DNA from: Ascarosepion bandense
Lineage: Eukaryota; Mollusca; Cephalopoda; Sepiida; Sepiidae
Length of the DNA: 64,000 nucleotides
NCBI GenBank assembly: GCA_037127315.1
Contig: JBBBDQ010001942.1
Coordinates: 124,001 to 188,000, forward strand
Reading direction: 5' to 3'
Shown: piece after piece, positions 34,131 to 43,942 of the stretch
How positions within the stretch are numbered: position 1 is the first letter of the stretch
Layout: every line of letters starts with the position of its first letter
The notes under the pieces: generated by a model
What the model was told of the DNA's origin: nothing
What the model saw: only the letters and a program-made list of their open reading frames with translations
The model's database searches: none
Position numbers and translations under genes: made by a program

Positions 34131-34924
34131 CCTACAAGAAGATAACCCTTAAATAAAAAGAAGAAAAGACGGAACTTGGCTAAAATGAACCAGAAGTTTG
34201 CAGGAGCTGAACCAACTTATCTGTGGCTGACAAATACCAAAAATCAGGGAGGTTACATGCATAATGTCTCTTATTAAAAACAATGAAAAAGAAAAGACTG
34301 CTGAAAAATAAAATAACTTTTGACCAATCAAAAAAACTGACACAAAGTGACTTTTTATGTTGGCCAAAACCAATGTATGTATGACATTCTTAAGCCTGGT
34401 CAAAAGGATATAAAACAGATACCTCTGGACTAGAAGCAAATGGGATGAGGAGACGATGGAACAAAAGATCACTACAAGATAGAAACTAGCCATGTGTGAT
34501 GTATGAAGAAGCAGTTAAGAGATCATTCTTTACTGATATTTCCACCCTGCTCAGAGCCAAATAAAAACACAGTAGATTGACCTTGATCTAATTTTTAAGA
34601 TTCTCCAGACAACTATCAATATATGCCTGATTGAAAAACTTTTTGCTATGCTGAGTACCCAAAGAACTCACTCATCACTCTAAAGAAAATAAATAAAAAT
34701 ATATTATTTATTTTTACCTTTGAGACAGTTTGTTTTATTCCCAAAGTTTCTTATAAAATAATTATCCTACCACCTATCCACACTGATGACCTAATGTGAA
34801 CACATTCCACAATCTTAATAAGCTAGTAGAATCGGTAGAATTCTTGAATACTAACTTTTTTAGTAAGACTTGTTTATTTTATGTTTTCTTTTCTTTTTTT
34901 AGTATTTTGAACTATTTTTTGTAT
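34131..34924. other. Unassigned; possible promoter/LTR-like signals
   Basis: Contains ggatataaaacagat (34408) and, about 150 bp on, an AATAAA (34560). These could belong to an LTR, but no duplicated terminus or pol is seen. Confidence 0.35.
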
Positions 34925-35430
34925 TTTAATCATTTTGCCCTAAGCAAGGCAGGACCACCACCAGTTCCTCATGGGGCTACAGTGAGAGTAAAGACTGGAA
35001 TTAGAGGGTATTGAAGAAAGAATAAAAGATGAATAGAATTCAAGAAGATAGAATATGGCACTTGATATTGCATTTGAATTTTTCGAGATTGTAGTTATCA
35101 GGGAAGCAAGTAAATGGAAGGGAGTTCCAGAGGTGGGAAGTGCGAGAAAACAAACAGAATAGAAGTGGTTACATTTAAATATTTCAACGATAAAAGGGTG
35201 GAGCCTAAATGCTGATCTAGTGGCATGCTTAAATTCACATGGATGGGGCATCAGGAAAAAAAAAGTGCATCAGAGCTGTCTACATGTAAATATTTGTAGA
35301 AAAGACAGAAAGAAGCCACATTGCATCAGTGATAAAATGACTGAGGTCGAGATACCAAGTCCGAACCGACTAAACTGCAGATTCTTCTTTTCAGTTTTGT
35401 TGAGAACTGCTTATACATTGATGTAGAAAC
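34925..35430 (-). mobile_element. LINE-A 3' fragment, diverged
   Basis: 3' terminus at left (cattttgccctaagcaaggc, atggggctacagtgagag), then the ORF C-terminal end on the minus strand (SAFRLHPFIVE, a LPTSGTPF variant) up to the tagaaaagacagaaagaagc block. Several frameshifts. Confidence 0.72.
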
Positions 35431-35539
35431 TTTGATATACTGTAAAGGTTAGCAAGCTTGTCACGCTGGATCAATTATTACTGAATAGTGATATTGAAGG
35501 GAAGTACTTAGTATGGGTAGAGGTAGTATTTGACATTTA

Positions 35540-35815
35540 GTCAGTTCAGTGCCATACATGATACACTTTCGAGACATGACTGACTGGGCAGAAAATTTTC
35601 CCAAAACAGATTGCCATTACTTCCTGCAGTAGACTAGTTTCCAACCAAAGCTGTAGAACCCAAAGTATCCTACTGTTTAACCCATAACTGAAGAGAAAAG
35701 AGATGGATTAATACCTTTCCCATTTTTTCGATTTTTCATTTTAAGTTCAAATTGCAGTTGAATTCATTGCAATCACTTCCTTGCAAATACCCTTGGGAAA
35801 AGTATTTGAGATAAG
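35540..35815 (-). mobile_element. SINE with rearranged head
   Basis: 35540-35730 is a minus-oriented SINE body. At 35735-35815 the plus strand carries gttgaattcattgcaatcac ... cccttgggaaaagtatt in the opposite orientation, so the head end has been inverted. Confidence 0.68.
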
Positions 35816-36504
35816 GAAGCCATTATTTTGATTGATTTCTCCTGAAAGACATAAAGTCTTTTAGTAAAAGAATTCTTTCCATACTCATGGACCATATTGA
35901 ATTACCTGATGACAACTGGAAAATGGTTTGGTCAGATGATCATATAATAAAAATGGTGTTATTGGCCAAAACAAATTTCTTGGTTATTAAGTTTGTCACT
36001 CTCAGTGTTTGACGACCAATAAAGTAAAAAGTACTGTTGATACTGACTATAGAAAAAGTTCCAAATAGTGTTATCGATTAAAAATGTCTGACTGCAACAA
36101 GTCAAAGTGAATGCTGATCACAGATATTCGAGTGGATAAGCCATTGCCTTTGAAAGAATATGTGGAAAGTTTGGGTGTGACAAACTTAATATTAAATATC
36201 TGCTTCTATTCAATGACAGATTTATCCATTCTGGGATTGGATCTTTGTCAAGACTGACAATGGTTTTAACAACATTTGCTACTACCTGGTTAACTAAAGT
36301 AGATATGGGAAAGTGGTTTACCTGTGTGTTCAGTTAACAGAACACTGTTCATGTTGACAATAGCAATAATAGCTTTTCTTTTAATTGCCTGGGCAATTAA
36401 GTTAGTTACAAGAAAATGATAACCCCAAGTGCTTGTTCACTCATGCTCATAGTTGAAAAGTATCATTACTGACAATGGATAAAACAGCTATTTGCTGCAA
36501 CATT
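35816..36504. other. Unassigned sequence
   Basis: No confident feature. The segment near 35920 has a faint DDNWKMVWSDD reading reminiscent of a transposase, too short to call. Confidence 0.4.
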
Positions 36505-36605
36505 TTTTATTTTTTTATTTTCTAATCATTTCACCCGAGGCAAGGCAACAATACCACTAGAATTCAGGGGGCTACAGGAAATGAAAGCGAAGACTGAGAA
36601 TGGGA
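36505..36605 (-). mobile_element. LINE-A 3' terminus only
   Basis: T-rich run, caaggcaacaataccactag and ttcagggggctacagg. Extreme 5' truncation. Confidence 0.65.
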
Positions 36606-36609
36606 AGAA

Positions 36610-37193
36610 TTTGGGAAAGATCCATAACTGACTAGGTAGAAGATTTTCCAACAGTAGGCTGCCATTCCTTTCTGCAGTAGACTGGTTGCCAACCAAGGCC
36701 ATAGAACCCAATCTGAGATTCAATCCTGATAACAGTCAGTCAGTTAGCTAAGTGGCATATGTGATACATGTGACTGCTTGGGCAATCATGTCTCTTGCAA
36801 GATATAAGTGACTAGGCAGAAAATTTTCTTGAAGTATGTTGCCATTTCTTTTTGCAACAGACTGGTTGCAAACAAAGGCTATGGAACCCAATCTGAGATT
36901 CAACCATGATAACAGTCAGTCATATGTGATACACACTTAGATGATCATGTCTTTTTTTATCCATGACTGACTAAGCAGAAGGTTTTCCAGAGTAGGTTGC
37001 CATTTCTTTCTGCAGTAGACTGGCTATGGAACCCAATTGGTCCTGCTATTTAACTCATATCCGGAGGGAGAAGAAATGGATACATACTCTTCCCAAGGGT
37101 ATTTGTGCATAAGTGAATGAAACGAATTTGACTGGAATTCAAACTCAGCTCACTGATTTCTCATTCCAAGCCAATATCCACTGCACCACAATG
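36610..37193 (-). mobile_element. Three partial SINEs in tandem
   Basis: Body segments at 36622-36715, 36735-36900 and 36910-37193, each with ctggttgc(c/a)aac(c)aa-like and tagaacccaatctga-like blocks. The last has a full head (ccaatatccactgcaccaca). The repeated aatctgagattcaa(c/t)cctgat junction suggests tandem duplication rather than three insertions. Confidence 0.75.
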
Positions 37194-37195
37194 TA

Positions 37196-37578
37196 CACTA
37201 CCGGCCATAATTATAAAGCCACCCCAGTTTTTTAAAAGAAATGATGTATTTCATACTATTTTTAAGTGGATAATTCTAAATGAAAATAGAATTGTTCTTT
37301 TGTTATTATTACTGCAAAATTTTACAAGGTATAGAAGCAAAGATGAACTCTTTGGAATCACCCTAGATTTTCTTCATTCTTTCATTGAAACTGCAATATA
37401 GGTAATTATTAAATATTTATAAATTCATCTGATGCACATGTTATTGTGCAGTATTAACAAAAGAACAATTCCATTTTCATTTACAATTATTCACTTGGCA
37501 ATAAATACTAAAGGAATAGTATGAAATACATCATTTTTTTAAAACACTGTGGTAGCCTAATAATTATGGCCAGTAGTG
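37196..37578. mobile_element. Tc1-type MITE with TA target duplication
   Basis: A 383-bp element bounded by cactaccggccataatta and its complement ending ggccagtagtg, with TA on each side (37194-37195, 37579-37580). The TIRs extend inward over 100 bp (ttaaaagaaatgatgtattt / aatacatcatttttttaaa). No ORF. The TIR matches the right end of the Tc1 fragment at 19559, which could be its autonomous parent. Inserted at the head end of a SINE. Confidence 0.9.
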
Positions 37579-37844
37579 TACATCCATATGAAGTATAAAT
37601 CGTGTAAATAAAGATTACATTTACATATCCTCATAACAGTTTTGTATTGTTACATTTCAACCTGACAATTGTAAAACATTTAAAACGCGATGAGATGTTT
37701 GAAAGGGAACTGTCGGGAAACAAGTGAAAATTATAATTTTCAAAATTTTATCTGTTGGGTTCAGGTATTTTAGTAGGATATTAATTTGATAATAATAATT
37801 ATAATAATAATAATATTGATAATAATATGAGCATCTGAATTAAA

Positions 37845-38480
37845 GTCTGAAACTGAAGGCTTTATTCTTGCAGCACAAGATCAGAGTCTTCTTACTAGAA
37901 ACTTTCAGGTCAATATCATACATAATAAAGTGGATCCAAAATGCAGGTTCTGTGATAAATACCAATAAACAATAGACCATCTAATCTCAGGATGTTCTGT
38001 ACTTGCCTCAAATGAATATAAAAATTGTCACATTAGAGTTGGATCATTTTTACTTTGGACAATGTGCAAATGCTTTGGGAAATATGTAAACAAACACTGG
38101 TATGAACATCCTCCAGCACTGGTTACAGAAATAGGTGTCACCATTGTACAGGATTACACCATTGACATAGACAGGAAAATTAAAGCAAATAGACTGGACG
38201 TTATTGTCAAAAACCAAAGAGAAAAAACTTGTCTAGTAATTGATATGATCTGTTCAGCACATTATAAAAAAGCAACCAAGGAACATGAAAAACTATCAAA
38301 ATATAAAAACCTGGCATTGAAATAGAAACATATAGAAATTGAAAACAAGAATCATATGAGTGATAGTAGGTGCACTTGGAATGATAAAACATGGAAGAAA
38401 ACAACACATTGAAAGAATTCCTGGAAACCCTAGCTTAAGAGATGTATAAAAAATTGTCTTGTTAAGTATACACTGCACAC
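37845..38480 (+). mobile_element. Non-LTR retrotransposon 3' ORF end, R2-type CCHC and RLE-like
   Basis: The plus strand, read through a few stops, gives AAQDQSLLTRNFQ, then CRFC.KYQ*TIDHLISGC, a CCHC knuckle of the spacing seen in restriction-like-endonuclease LINEs. The open stretch 38062-38325 follows (HWYEHPPALVTE, then IKANRLDVIVKNQREKTCLV with ID next), whose basic-xxD...D pattern fits an RLE nuclease. It ends with an IPGNPSLRD-like segment near 38410-38440. This is a third LINE type in the window, distinct from LINE-A and LINE-B. Truncated at the 5' side, dead. Confidence 0.62.
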
Positions 38481-38589
38481 TAAGAAGAACTATGTTACAC
38501 TAGGGATGTTATGGGAGATAGAAACAAAATTAAATGTAGTCATAACAACACACCATGACCTGCATTAGGTCTTTTCACAGACTTGGTAG

Positions 38590-38745
38590 GTAGTGTGACC
38601 ATAGCAAAAATTAAATTATGATGAAATGACATAATAATAATAATGATAATTTGAGGATAGTAATAATAAAAATAATAATTATATTAATAATTTGAAGATA
38701 GTAATAACATTAATAATAATAATGATAATAATAATAATTTGAGCA
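38590..38745. repeat. (AAT)n microsatellite region
   Basis: ATA/ATT-rich trinucleotide repeats, interrupted. An analogous short stretch occurs at 37785-37825. Confidence 0.85.
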
Positions 38746-39289
38746 ATGGGGTGGGTACTATTATTAGTACTATTATTGGTAGGCAACTTAGTTTGCATTT
38801 TGTTTCTGCTACACATTTACTAATAAATATTACTGCACCCAATAATCATTTAAAGATTTTGGAATCATTACGGAAACCTTCTCTCTGCCGGCAGAAGGAT
38901 TTTGTAAAAACTCTAAATTTGTTGGGGAATATTTTATTTTAATTGCTCATCGCTAATTATTTACACGTGAATTTCACTTCCTTCATTATAAGTATATATA
39001 TATATTTATATGTATATTTATTTTATTGTGTTTCCTTCTTTTTTGCTCTTTATTTTTATTGTTACTGTTCTTTTTGTTTAATTCATTTTCCAACAATTTT
39101 TCTCCTGATGAGATTTTGGATGAAAGAACCTTTGAGACTAACAATAAATTCCTTGTTTTTAAAATAGTATACCAATTTTGTACTTCTAAGCATTTGTCTA
39201 TATATATAAATATTGATACTTAGTTTTTGGTCATAATAGGGTTAGACCAGTGCACATTTGTATTAAAAAGTGTTCAATACCATTATAGA
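38746..39289. other. Unassigned sequence
   Basis: Short open stretches (38739-38942 and overlapping ones) match nothing recognised. Confidence 0.45.
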
Positions 39290-39316
39290 ACTTTTAAATT
39301 TTTTTTCATTTGTAGA

Positions 39317-39379
39317 CGAGTTATTATGCGACCTAGGTTTCTACCATGAGTGGTGTCTTCAGGTGATTTTTAATAACTG
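39317..39379 (-). ncRNA. Type I hammerhead motif, left arm
   Basis: Minus strand: distal helix I AGTTATTA pairs perfectly with TAATAACT on the other side; CTGAAGA (fits CUGANGA); helix II ACCA-ctca-TGGT, all paired; GAAA; minimal palindromic helix III CCTAGG; UC cleavage site (GGTC). The 10.1-11.1 position is a C/A mismatch, a departure from consensus. The internal loop in helix I is where natural type I hammerheads dock loop II. Confidence 0.68.
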
Positions 39380-39605
39380 ATTTTACCGTTTATCATTTTT
39401 ATATTTAAGAACGCTCACATAATGGTGTTTTTTTGAATGCATACTAAAAAATACATCTTAGGTTCATATAACCATGGATGAAAATGACATAATTCATTTT
39501 AATTTAAAAAAGTTGCATGTTCAAAACTTCCCTGCCATGTCAGTGTTCAAAAAAAAAAACTTCATGTGAGTGTTCTTGAAAAGAAAAAAGGGTAAACTGT
39601 AAAAT

Positions 39606-39667
39606 CAGTTATTAAAGATCGCCTGAAGACACCACTCATAGTAGAAACCTAGGTTGTGTAATAACTT
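39606..39667 (+). ncRNA. Type I hammerhead motif, right arm
   Basis: Same design as its inverted partner: AGTTATTA (39607-39614) with TAATAACT (39659-39666), proximal CGC/GTG, CTGAAGA (39623-39629), helix II ACCA/TAGT with one mismatch, GAAA (39644-39647), CCTAGG, then TT as the U16.1-H17 pair. The C/A at the base of helix II is shared with the left arm. Confidence 0.65.
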
Positions 39668-39678
39668 GTTTACAAATG

Positions 39679-39730
<52 letters not shown>
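39679..39730. repeat. (TA)n microsatellite
   Basis: About 26 TA units next to the hammerhead palindrome. Confidence 0.95.
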
Positions 39731-39736
<6 letters not shown>

Positions 39737-40046
39737 GCTCTTGTTATCTGAGAGAGCTCTCTGGATGGGAAAATCTTTAAAAACAGTAACTAATTCTGTG
39801 ATTTACGCATTACTCTTTTGTCATGAATTGAGTTATCTTGGTTGCTGGCATGTGTATACACCATGTATATACATAGCTAAGGGGTAGACTCTCCCACTGA
39901 TACCAAATTGGTTGAGTTTTGATCCTGGTTGGAAGCAAATGGATGTCTAGCCACACTGATGAGCTGTGATATAGTGATACAGGCTTGCAAATATATGCTT
40001 ATTCTGGCAAAATTTTTTGTACCAAATGGAAGAAATATTGTTTGGT

Positions 40047-40078
40047 CTGATGAAATGAGCTAATTTAGCTCATTGAAA
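40047..40078 (+). ncRNA. Hammerhead-like core with strong helix II
   Basis: CTGATGA (40047-40053) runs directly into a perfect 9-bp helix II AATGAGCTA-att-TAGCTCATT and GAAA (40075-40078), with no extra bases. TGTA follows, giving a possible GUA site with a minimal helix III. Helix I is not clear. A diverged relative is at 44363-44394. Confidence 0.6.
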
Positions 40079-40122
40079 TGTATTATAATTTATAACCAAT
40101 TTAAATGATTTGTTGAGTTTTC

Positions 40123-40126
<4 letters not shown>

Positions 40127-40168
<42 letters not shown>
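40127..40168. repeat. (TA)n microsatellite
   Basis: Pure TA tract between the hammerhead-like repeat and R1 copy 3. Confidence 0.95.
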
Positions 40169-40170
<2 letters not shown>

Positions 40171-40708
40171 TAGCAGTATAGCCTGGCGTTGCTTGGGTGG
40201 AATGAAAGCTTAAAAACTAATCCATGGTCCTGGAGCTCAGACTCAGCCTAAAGAATATTTGTGTAAAGTTTGGTGAGAATCGGATTAAAATTGTGGATTT
40301 GTATAAAGGACATACAAACAGATAAACAGACACACACACAAACATCCTTCCTTTTATATATATATATACATATATATATTATCGATTTTCTGCACTATTG
40401 TAAGGACTGCAACCTTGAAACTTCTGAATATCGTTTCTTATGTCTTTGTCTATGAGTGTATCAAATTTGATTAAAATTGGACCACTTTTTCTATAACACG
40501 ATTTTTTCGATTATCGATTTTCAATATTTATCAGGGGTACCTTGACACAAAACCTAGCTAAGAACACTTGCAGACACTTATAGTACAACTGTGTAAATTT
40601 TCAAGAAAATTGGTTCAGCCATTTCGGAGTTTATAGGTAATGGACACACACACACACAGACACATACATACACACAGACAAAGTTCCATTTATAAATAAG
40701 TTTATATA
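40169..40708 (+). repeat. Dispersed repeat R1, copy 3
   Basis: Close to copy 1: actagcagtatagcctggcg start, ggtcctggagctcagactca, (TA)n, and the caaagttccatttataaata end. No ORF of its own. Confidence 0.72.
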
Positions 40709-40717
40709 TAGCCATCC

Positions 40718-40758
40718 GCAGACAGATCTGTTTCGTTGTATCACAGCTCATCAGTAAA
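40718..40758 (-). ncRNA. Type I hammerhead motif, slightly decayed
   Basis: Minus strand: CTGATGA (40754-40748), helix II GCTGT-gat-ACAAC with one C/A mismatch, GAAA (40734-40731), helix III ACAG/CTGT identical to the 13.6 kb copy, GUC site at 40723-40721, helix I TTA/TGC with one mismatch. Confidence 0.78.
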
Positions 40759-40785
40759 GTTAGACATCTAACTACTTTTTACCCA

Positions 40786-40796
40786 GGATTGAAACC
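40786..40796 (-). promoter_or_regulatory. B-box-like pol III element
   Basis: GGTTTCAATCC matches GGTTCRANTCC except for one position. Confidence 0.55.
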
Positions 40797-40826
40797 CGAC
40801 TGAATTGGCATCAGTCGGCAATTCTA

Positions 40827-40837
40827 CCTCTGTGCTA
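40827..40837 (-). promoter_or_regulatory. A-box-like pol III element
   Basis: TAGCACAGAGG fits the TRGCNNAGNGG consensus. Confidence 0.55.
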
Positions 40838-40844
40838 TATATAT

Positions 40845-41290
40845 ATATATGGATTGAGGAATCATATATAGATGGGTGAGAAGAAATCATAGATAAAGGT
40901 GGGCAAATTATACGGATAGGTTTTGGGGAATCATATATAGATATGGGTGGAAGAATCATGTATAGATATGGGTGGGTAAATTCTGTGGTGAAACCATGTA
41001 TGGATAGGGCTTGGAAAATCATATATGGATAAGAGTGTGTGAACCATATATCGATAAGGGTGGCTAAATCATATAGAGATAGTAGTAAGGAAATCATATA
41101 TTGATAGGTTTAGAGGAATCATGTATGGATATGGGTGGGTGAATTACATATAGATAGGATTAGGGAAACAATGCATGGATAGAGGTATGTAAATCATATC
41201 TGGATAGCAGTGATGGAATCATATATAAATAAGGGTGAGGAAAACATATAGATAGGGTGGAAAACTCATATATAGATAGAAGTGGGAGAA
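40845..41290. repeat. ~30-bp minisatellite
   Basis: Degenerate units of the type aatcatatatagatagggtg plus a G-rich spacer, about fifteen copies. Confidence 0.88.
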
Positions 41291-41469
41291 CAATATACAA
41301 ATAAGAATGGTTTAAGAAATTTATGTCCATTAATTCAGTGCTTATATCTATTTTCAGAAACGTTTAAATATTTAAAGTTAAATTTAAGTTATCTTCAACG
41401 TAAGATATGCCAATATCCAGTGCACCACAATTTACATCCATTCTTACACACTTATCAATTTTTGTATAT

Positions 41470-41850
41470 TTACTGAAATGATTTTCTATCCATGGCTTGT
41501 TGCCAGAATAGGTCCAAGATTTTTCTGACACTTTGCAGATATCTAAAGTTTTGTCAAACATTAAATATATTTTCTGCATAAAACTTAAAGTGGGTTCATT
41601 CTATCCATATACAAGTGACTTGTTGCCAGAATAGGTCCAAGATTTTTCTGACACTTTGCAGATATCTAAAGTTTTGTCAAACATTAAATATGTTTACTGC
41701 ATATAAAGCTTAAAGCAGGTTCATTCTCTTGATATACAAGTGGCTTATTGCCAGAATAGGTCCAAGATTATTCTGACACTTTGCAGATATCTAAAGCTTT
41801 CTAAAACATTAAATATATTTTCTGCATAAAACTTAAAGTGGGTTCATTCA
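41470..41850. repeat. ~124-bp tandem, three units
   Basis: Units with gccagaataggtccaagatt, tgcagatatctaaag and cttaaagtgggttcatt, starting at about 41496, 41619 and 41744. No hammerhead core was seen in them. Confidence 0.88.
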
Positions 41851-42235
41851 GTAGAGAACTTAAATTTTAACACCAAATGAAAAAAAGTATAAAACCTGTT
41901 ACATTTTTATAATGAAGCTTAGAAAAAATGTGCACTTTAGTATGAAGCACTATTGATAAATTAACTGATAAATCCTTTAGAAAAATAATTTAAAAAATCA
42001 TTCATCGCTTTCAAATTTGTCGACAATACTTATAAATTACAGCAGTTAAAGAACTGGCCGTCAACATCTTGGCACCAGATAAATTATTTTCTCATTTAAT
42101 TAATACAGTATTCTTTAAGTGGAAATTATGGTCAGACCAATTATGATAAGAGACTAAAGCACTGAGTTTATTGCTTTGTAAAAGATAGCTTTTTGTTCAC
42201 ATAATGTTTTATTTAGTTTCCTTATCATCTTGGAT
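41851..42235. other. Unassigned sequence
   Basis: Nothing recognised. Confidence 0.5.
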
Positions 42236-42840
42236 GTTCGTTGTAGTGCATTGGATATCAGCTCGGAATGAGAAATCAGGGAGCCGAGTTCAAATTCCAG
42301 CTGAATTCATTGCATTCACTTATGCACAAATACCCTTGGGAAAGATATTAATCTGTCTCTTCCCTCCAATTATGGGTTAAATAACATGTTGTGATGCAGT
42401 GGATATTGACTTAGAATGAGAAATCAGGGAGCCAAGTTTGAATTCCAGCTGAATTCCTTGCATTCACTTATGCACAAATACCCTTGGGAAAGATATTAAT
42501 CCATCTCTTCCCTCCAGTTATGAGTTAAATAACATGTTGTGTTGCAGTGGATATTGACTTAGAACGAGAAATCAGGGAGCCAAGTTTGAATTCCAGCTGA
42601 ATTCATTGCATTCACTTATGCACAAATACCCTTGGGAAAGGTATTAATTCATCTATTCCTTCCAGTTATGGGTTAAATAACAGGACAGATTGGGTTCTAT
42701 AGCCTTGGTCGAAAAACCAGTCTACTGGAGAAAGCAATGGCAACCTACTGCAGGATAATCTTCTGCCCAGTCAGTCATGTCTCTTTCGAGACATGATTGC
42801 CCAAGCGTATATCACATATGGCACTTAACTGACTGACTGA
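42236..42840 (+). mobile_element. Triple-headed tRNA-derived SINE
   Basis: The head-and-front segment (A box tgatgcagtgg, B box gagttcaaattcc, to atgggttaaataac) is present three times with 148-bp spacing (42248, 42396, 42544), then a single body (gggttctatagccttgg, acctactgcaggataatct) and tail (catatggcacttaactgact). Each head has its own A and B boxes. The same architecture is at 47769-48392 with 155-bp spacing. Confidence 0.88.
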
Positions 42841-42884
42841 ATATAATAGTTGGAATCATGATTATGGTTTCTAATGGTCATAAA

Positions 42885-42933
42885 GTGGGGGATCGGTTTT
42901 CTATTGTTATGAAGTAATAAACTGATCCCCCAC
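42885..42933. repeat. Hairpin
   Basis: gtgggggatcggttt and aaactgatcccccac are inverted repeats around a 19-nt loop, between two SINEs. Confidence 0.75.
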
Positions 42934-42954
42934 TAATTACTATGTAATAATATC

Positions 42955-43395
42955 ATACATCGCTTCTCCCTCTAGCTATGAGTCAAAGAACAGGACAGAT
43001 TGGGTTCTATAGCCTTGCCTGGCAACCAGTCTACCGCAGAAAGCAATGGCAACCTACTGCGGGATAATCTTCTGCCCAGTCAGTCATGTCTCTTTCGAGA
43101 CATGATTGCCCTAGTGTGTATCATATATGGCACTTAACTGACTGATCATCTTGGAACAAGAAATTGAAGAGCTGAGTTTAAGTTCCAGTTGAATTTGTTG
43201 GGAAAGGTATTAGCCAGTCATTTCTCCTTTTAGCTATGGATTCTATATTGGGTTCTATAGCTTTGATGGGCAACCAGTCTACTGAAGAAAGTAATAGCAA
43301 CCTGCTGTGGGGAATATCTTTTGCCAAGTCAGTTGTGTCTTAAAAGAGACATGACCACCCAAGTGTGTATCAAATATGACCCTTAACTGACAGAC
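42955..43395 (+). mobile_element. Two SINE fragments
   Basis: 42955-43147 is a well-preserved 3' half (gggttctatagccttgcctg, ctctttcgagacatgattgc). 43147-43395 is a more diverged copy with a degraded head (gaagagctgagtttaagttc) and tail. Confidence 0.8.
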
Positions 43396-43632
43396 TGATT
43401 CATGTCACATATAAGTTTTTCTTGGGGTGATATTGATATTTGAATTTCTGGATTCCAGTTTAACAATGTCATCGTTTTGTGTTAATACTTGAATTAACAT
43501 AAAACAAAAATAATAATAGTCTTGAGAAATTTTATATTAATTGTCTGAAGAAGTTAATTCTCAGAATGAAATACATCATCTATAAGTTTTTCCATTTTGT
43601 CAGTGACTTACCTATTATTTGCCTGATATACA

Positions 43633-43633
<1 letters not shown>

Positions 43634-43671
<38 letters not shown>
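43634..43671. repeat. (TA)n microsatellite
   Basis: TA tract bounding the left end of the 43.67-44.1 kb palindrome. Confidence 0.95.
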
Positions 43672-43675
<4 letters not shown>

Positions 43676-43820
43676 GCAGGTTTCATTGAATAATATAGAC
43701 AAGTTTTGTCTATTAATTTTGTGTAGGATCCGTTCATACCGTCTGATATACTTGATGGTGATGTCGTTGAAAGACAACAAAAAATCACAGTAATTGTTGA
43801 TTTTTTTATCAGGTCTAAGC

Positions 43821-43846
43821 TTTCGGCTCACATAAGCCATTATCAA
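43821..43846 (-). ncRNA. Hammerhead-like core, decayed (left arm)
   Basis: Minus strand: TTGATAA in place of CTGATGA, one extra T, helix II GGCTTATGTGAGCC (wobble-containing) and GAAA. Related to the intact-core copies at 46.49 and 46.95 kb. Core changes should abolish cleavage. Confidence 0.4.
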
Positions 43847-43916
43847 AGAGTAAATATTAACACACAGTAAACATAGAACATTTAAGTTATGTTTACTGTG
43901 TGTTAATATTTACTCT

Positions 43917-43942
43917 TTGATAATGGCTTATGTGAGCCGAAA
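43917..43942 (+). ncRNA. Hammerhead-like core, decayed (right arm)
   Basis: Mirror image of 43821-43846 with the same TTGATAA change, so the mutation predates the palindrome or has been homogenised. Confidence 0.4.

Larger units (their letters stand above)
39290..39670. repeat. Palindrome bearing two hammerhead motifs
   Basis: Left arm (tcatttgtagacgagttatt ... aataactgattttacc) and right arm (gtaaactgtaaaatcagtta ... taataacttgtttacaaatg) are inverted copies with a central spacer of about 200 bp. The right end abuts a long (TA)n tract at 39679. I infer head-to-head ends of a hammerhead-bearing retroelement. Confidence 0.82.
40711..40837 (-). mobile_element. SINE-like unit: tRNA-like head plus hammerhead
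   Basis: About 127 bp, bounded on both sides by TA sequence. On the minus strand the 5' end has an A-box-like TAGCACAGAGG (40837-40827) and, 30 nt downstream, a B-box-like GGTTTCAATCC (40796-40786), the spacing of a tRNA pol III promoter. Between them a perfect 7-bp hairpin (CCGACTG/CAGTCGG) replaces a normal anticodon arm. About 30 nt after the B box a hammerhead follows and ends the unit. The schistosome Sm-alpha family combines pol III boxes and a hammerhead in the same way. The 13.6 kb copy retains only the hammerhead and the CCTGGGT stub of the head. Confidence 0.7.
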
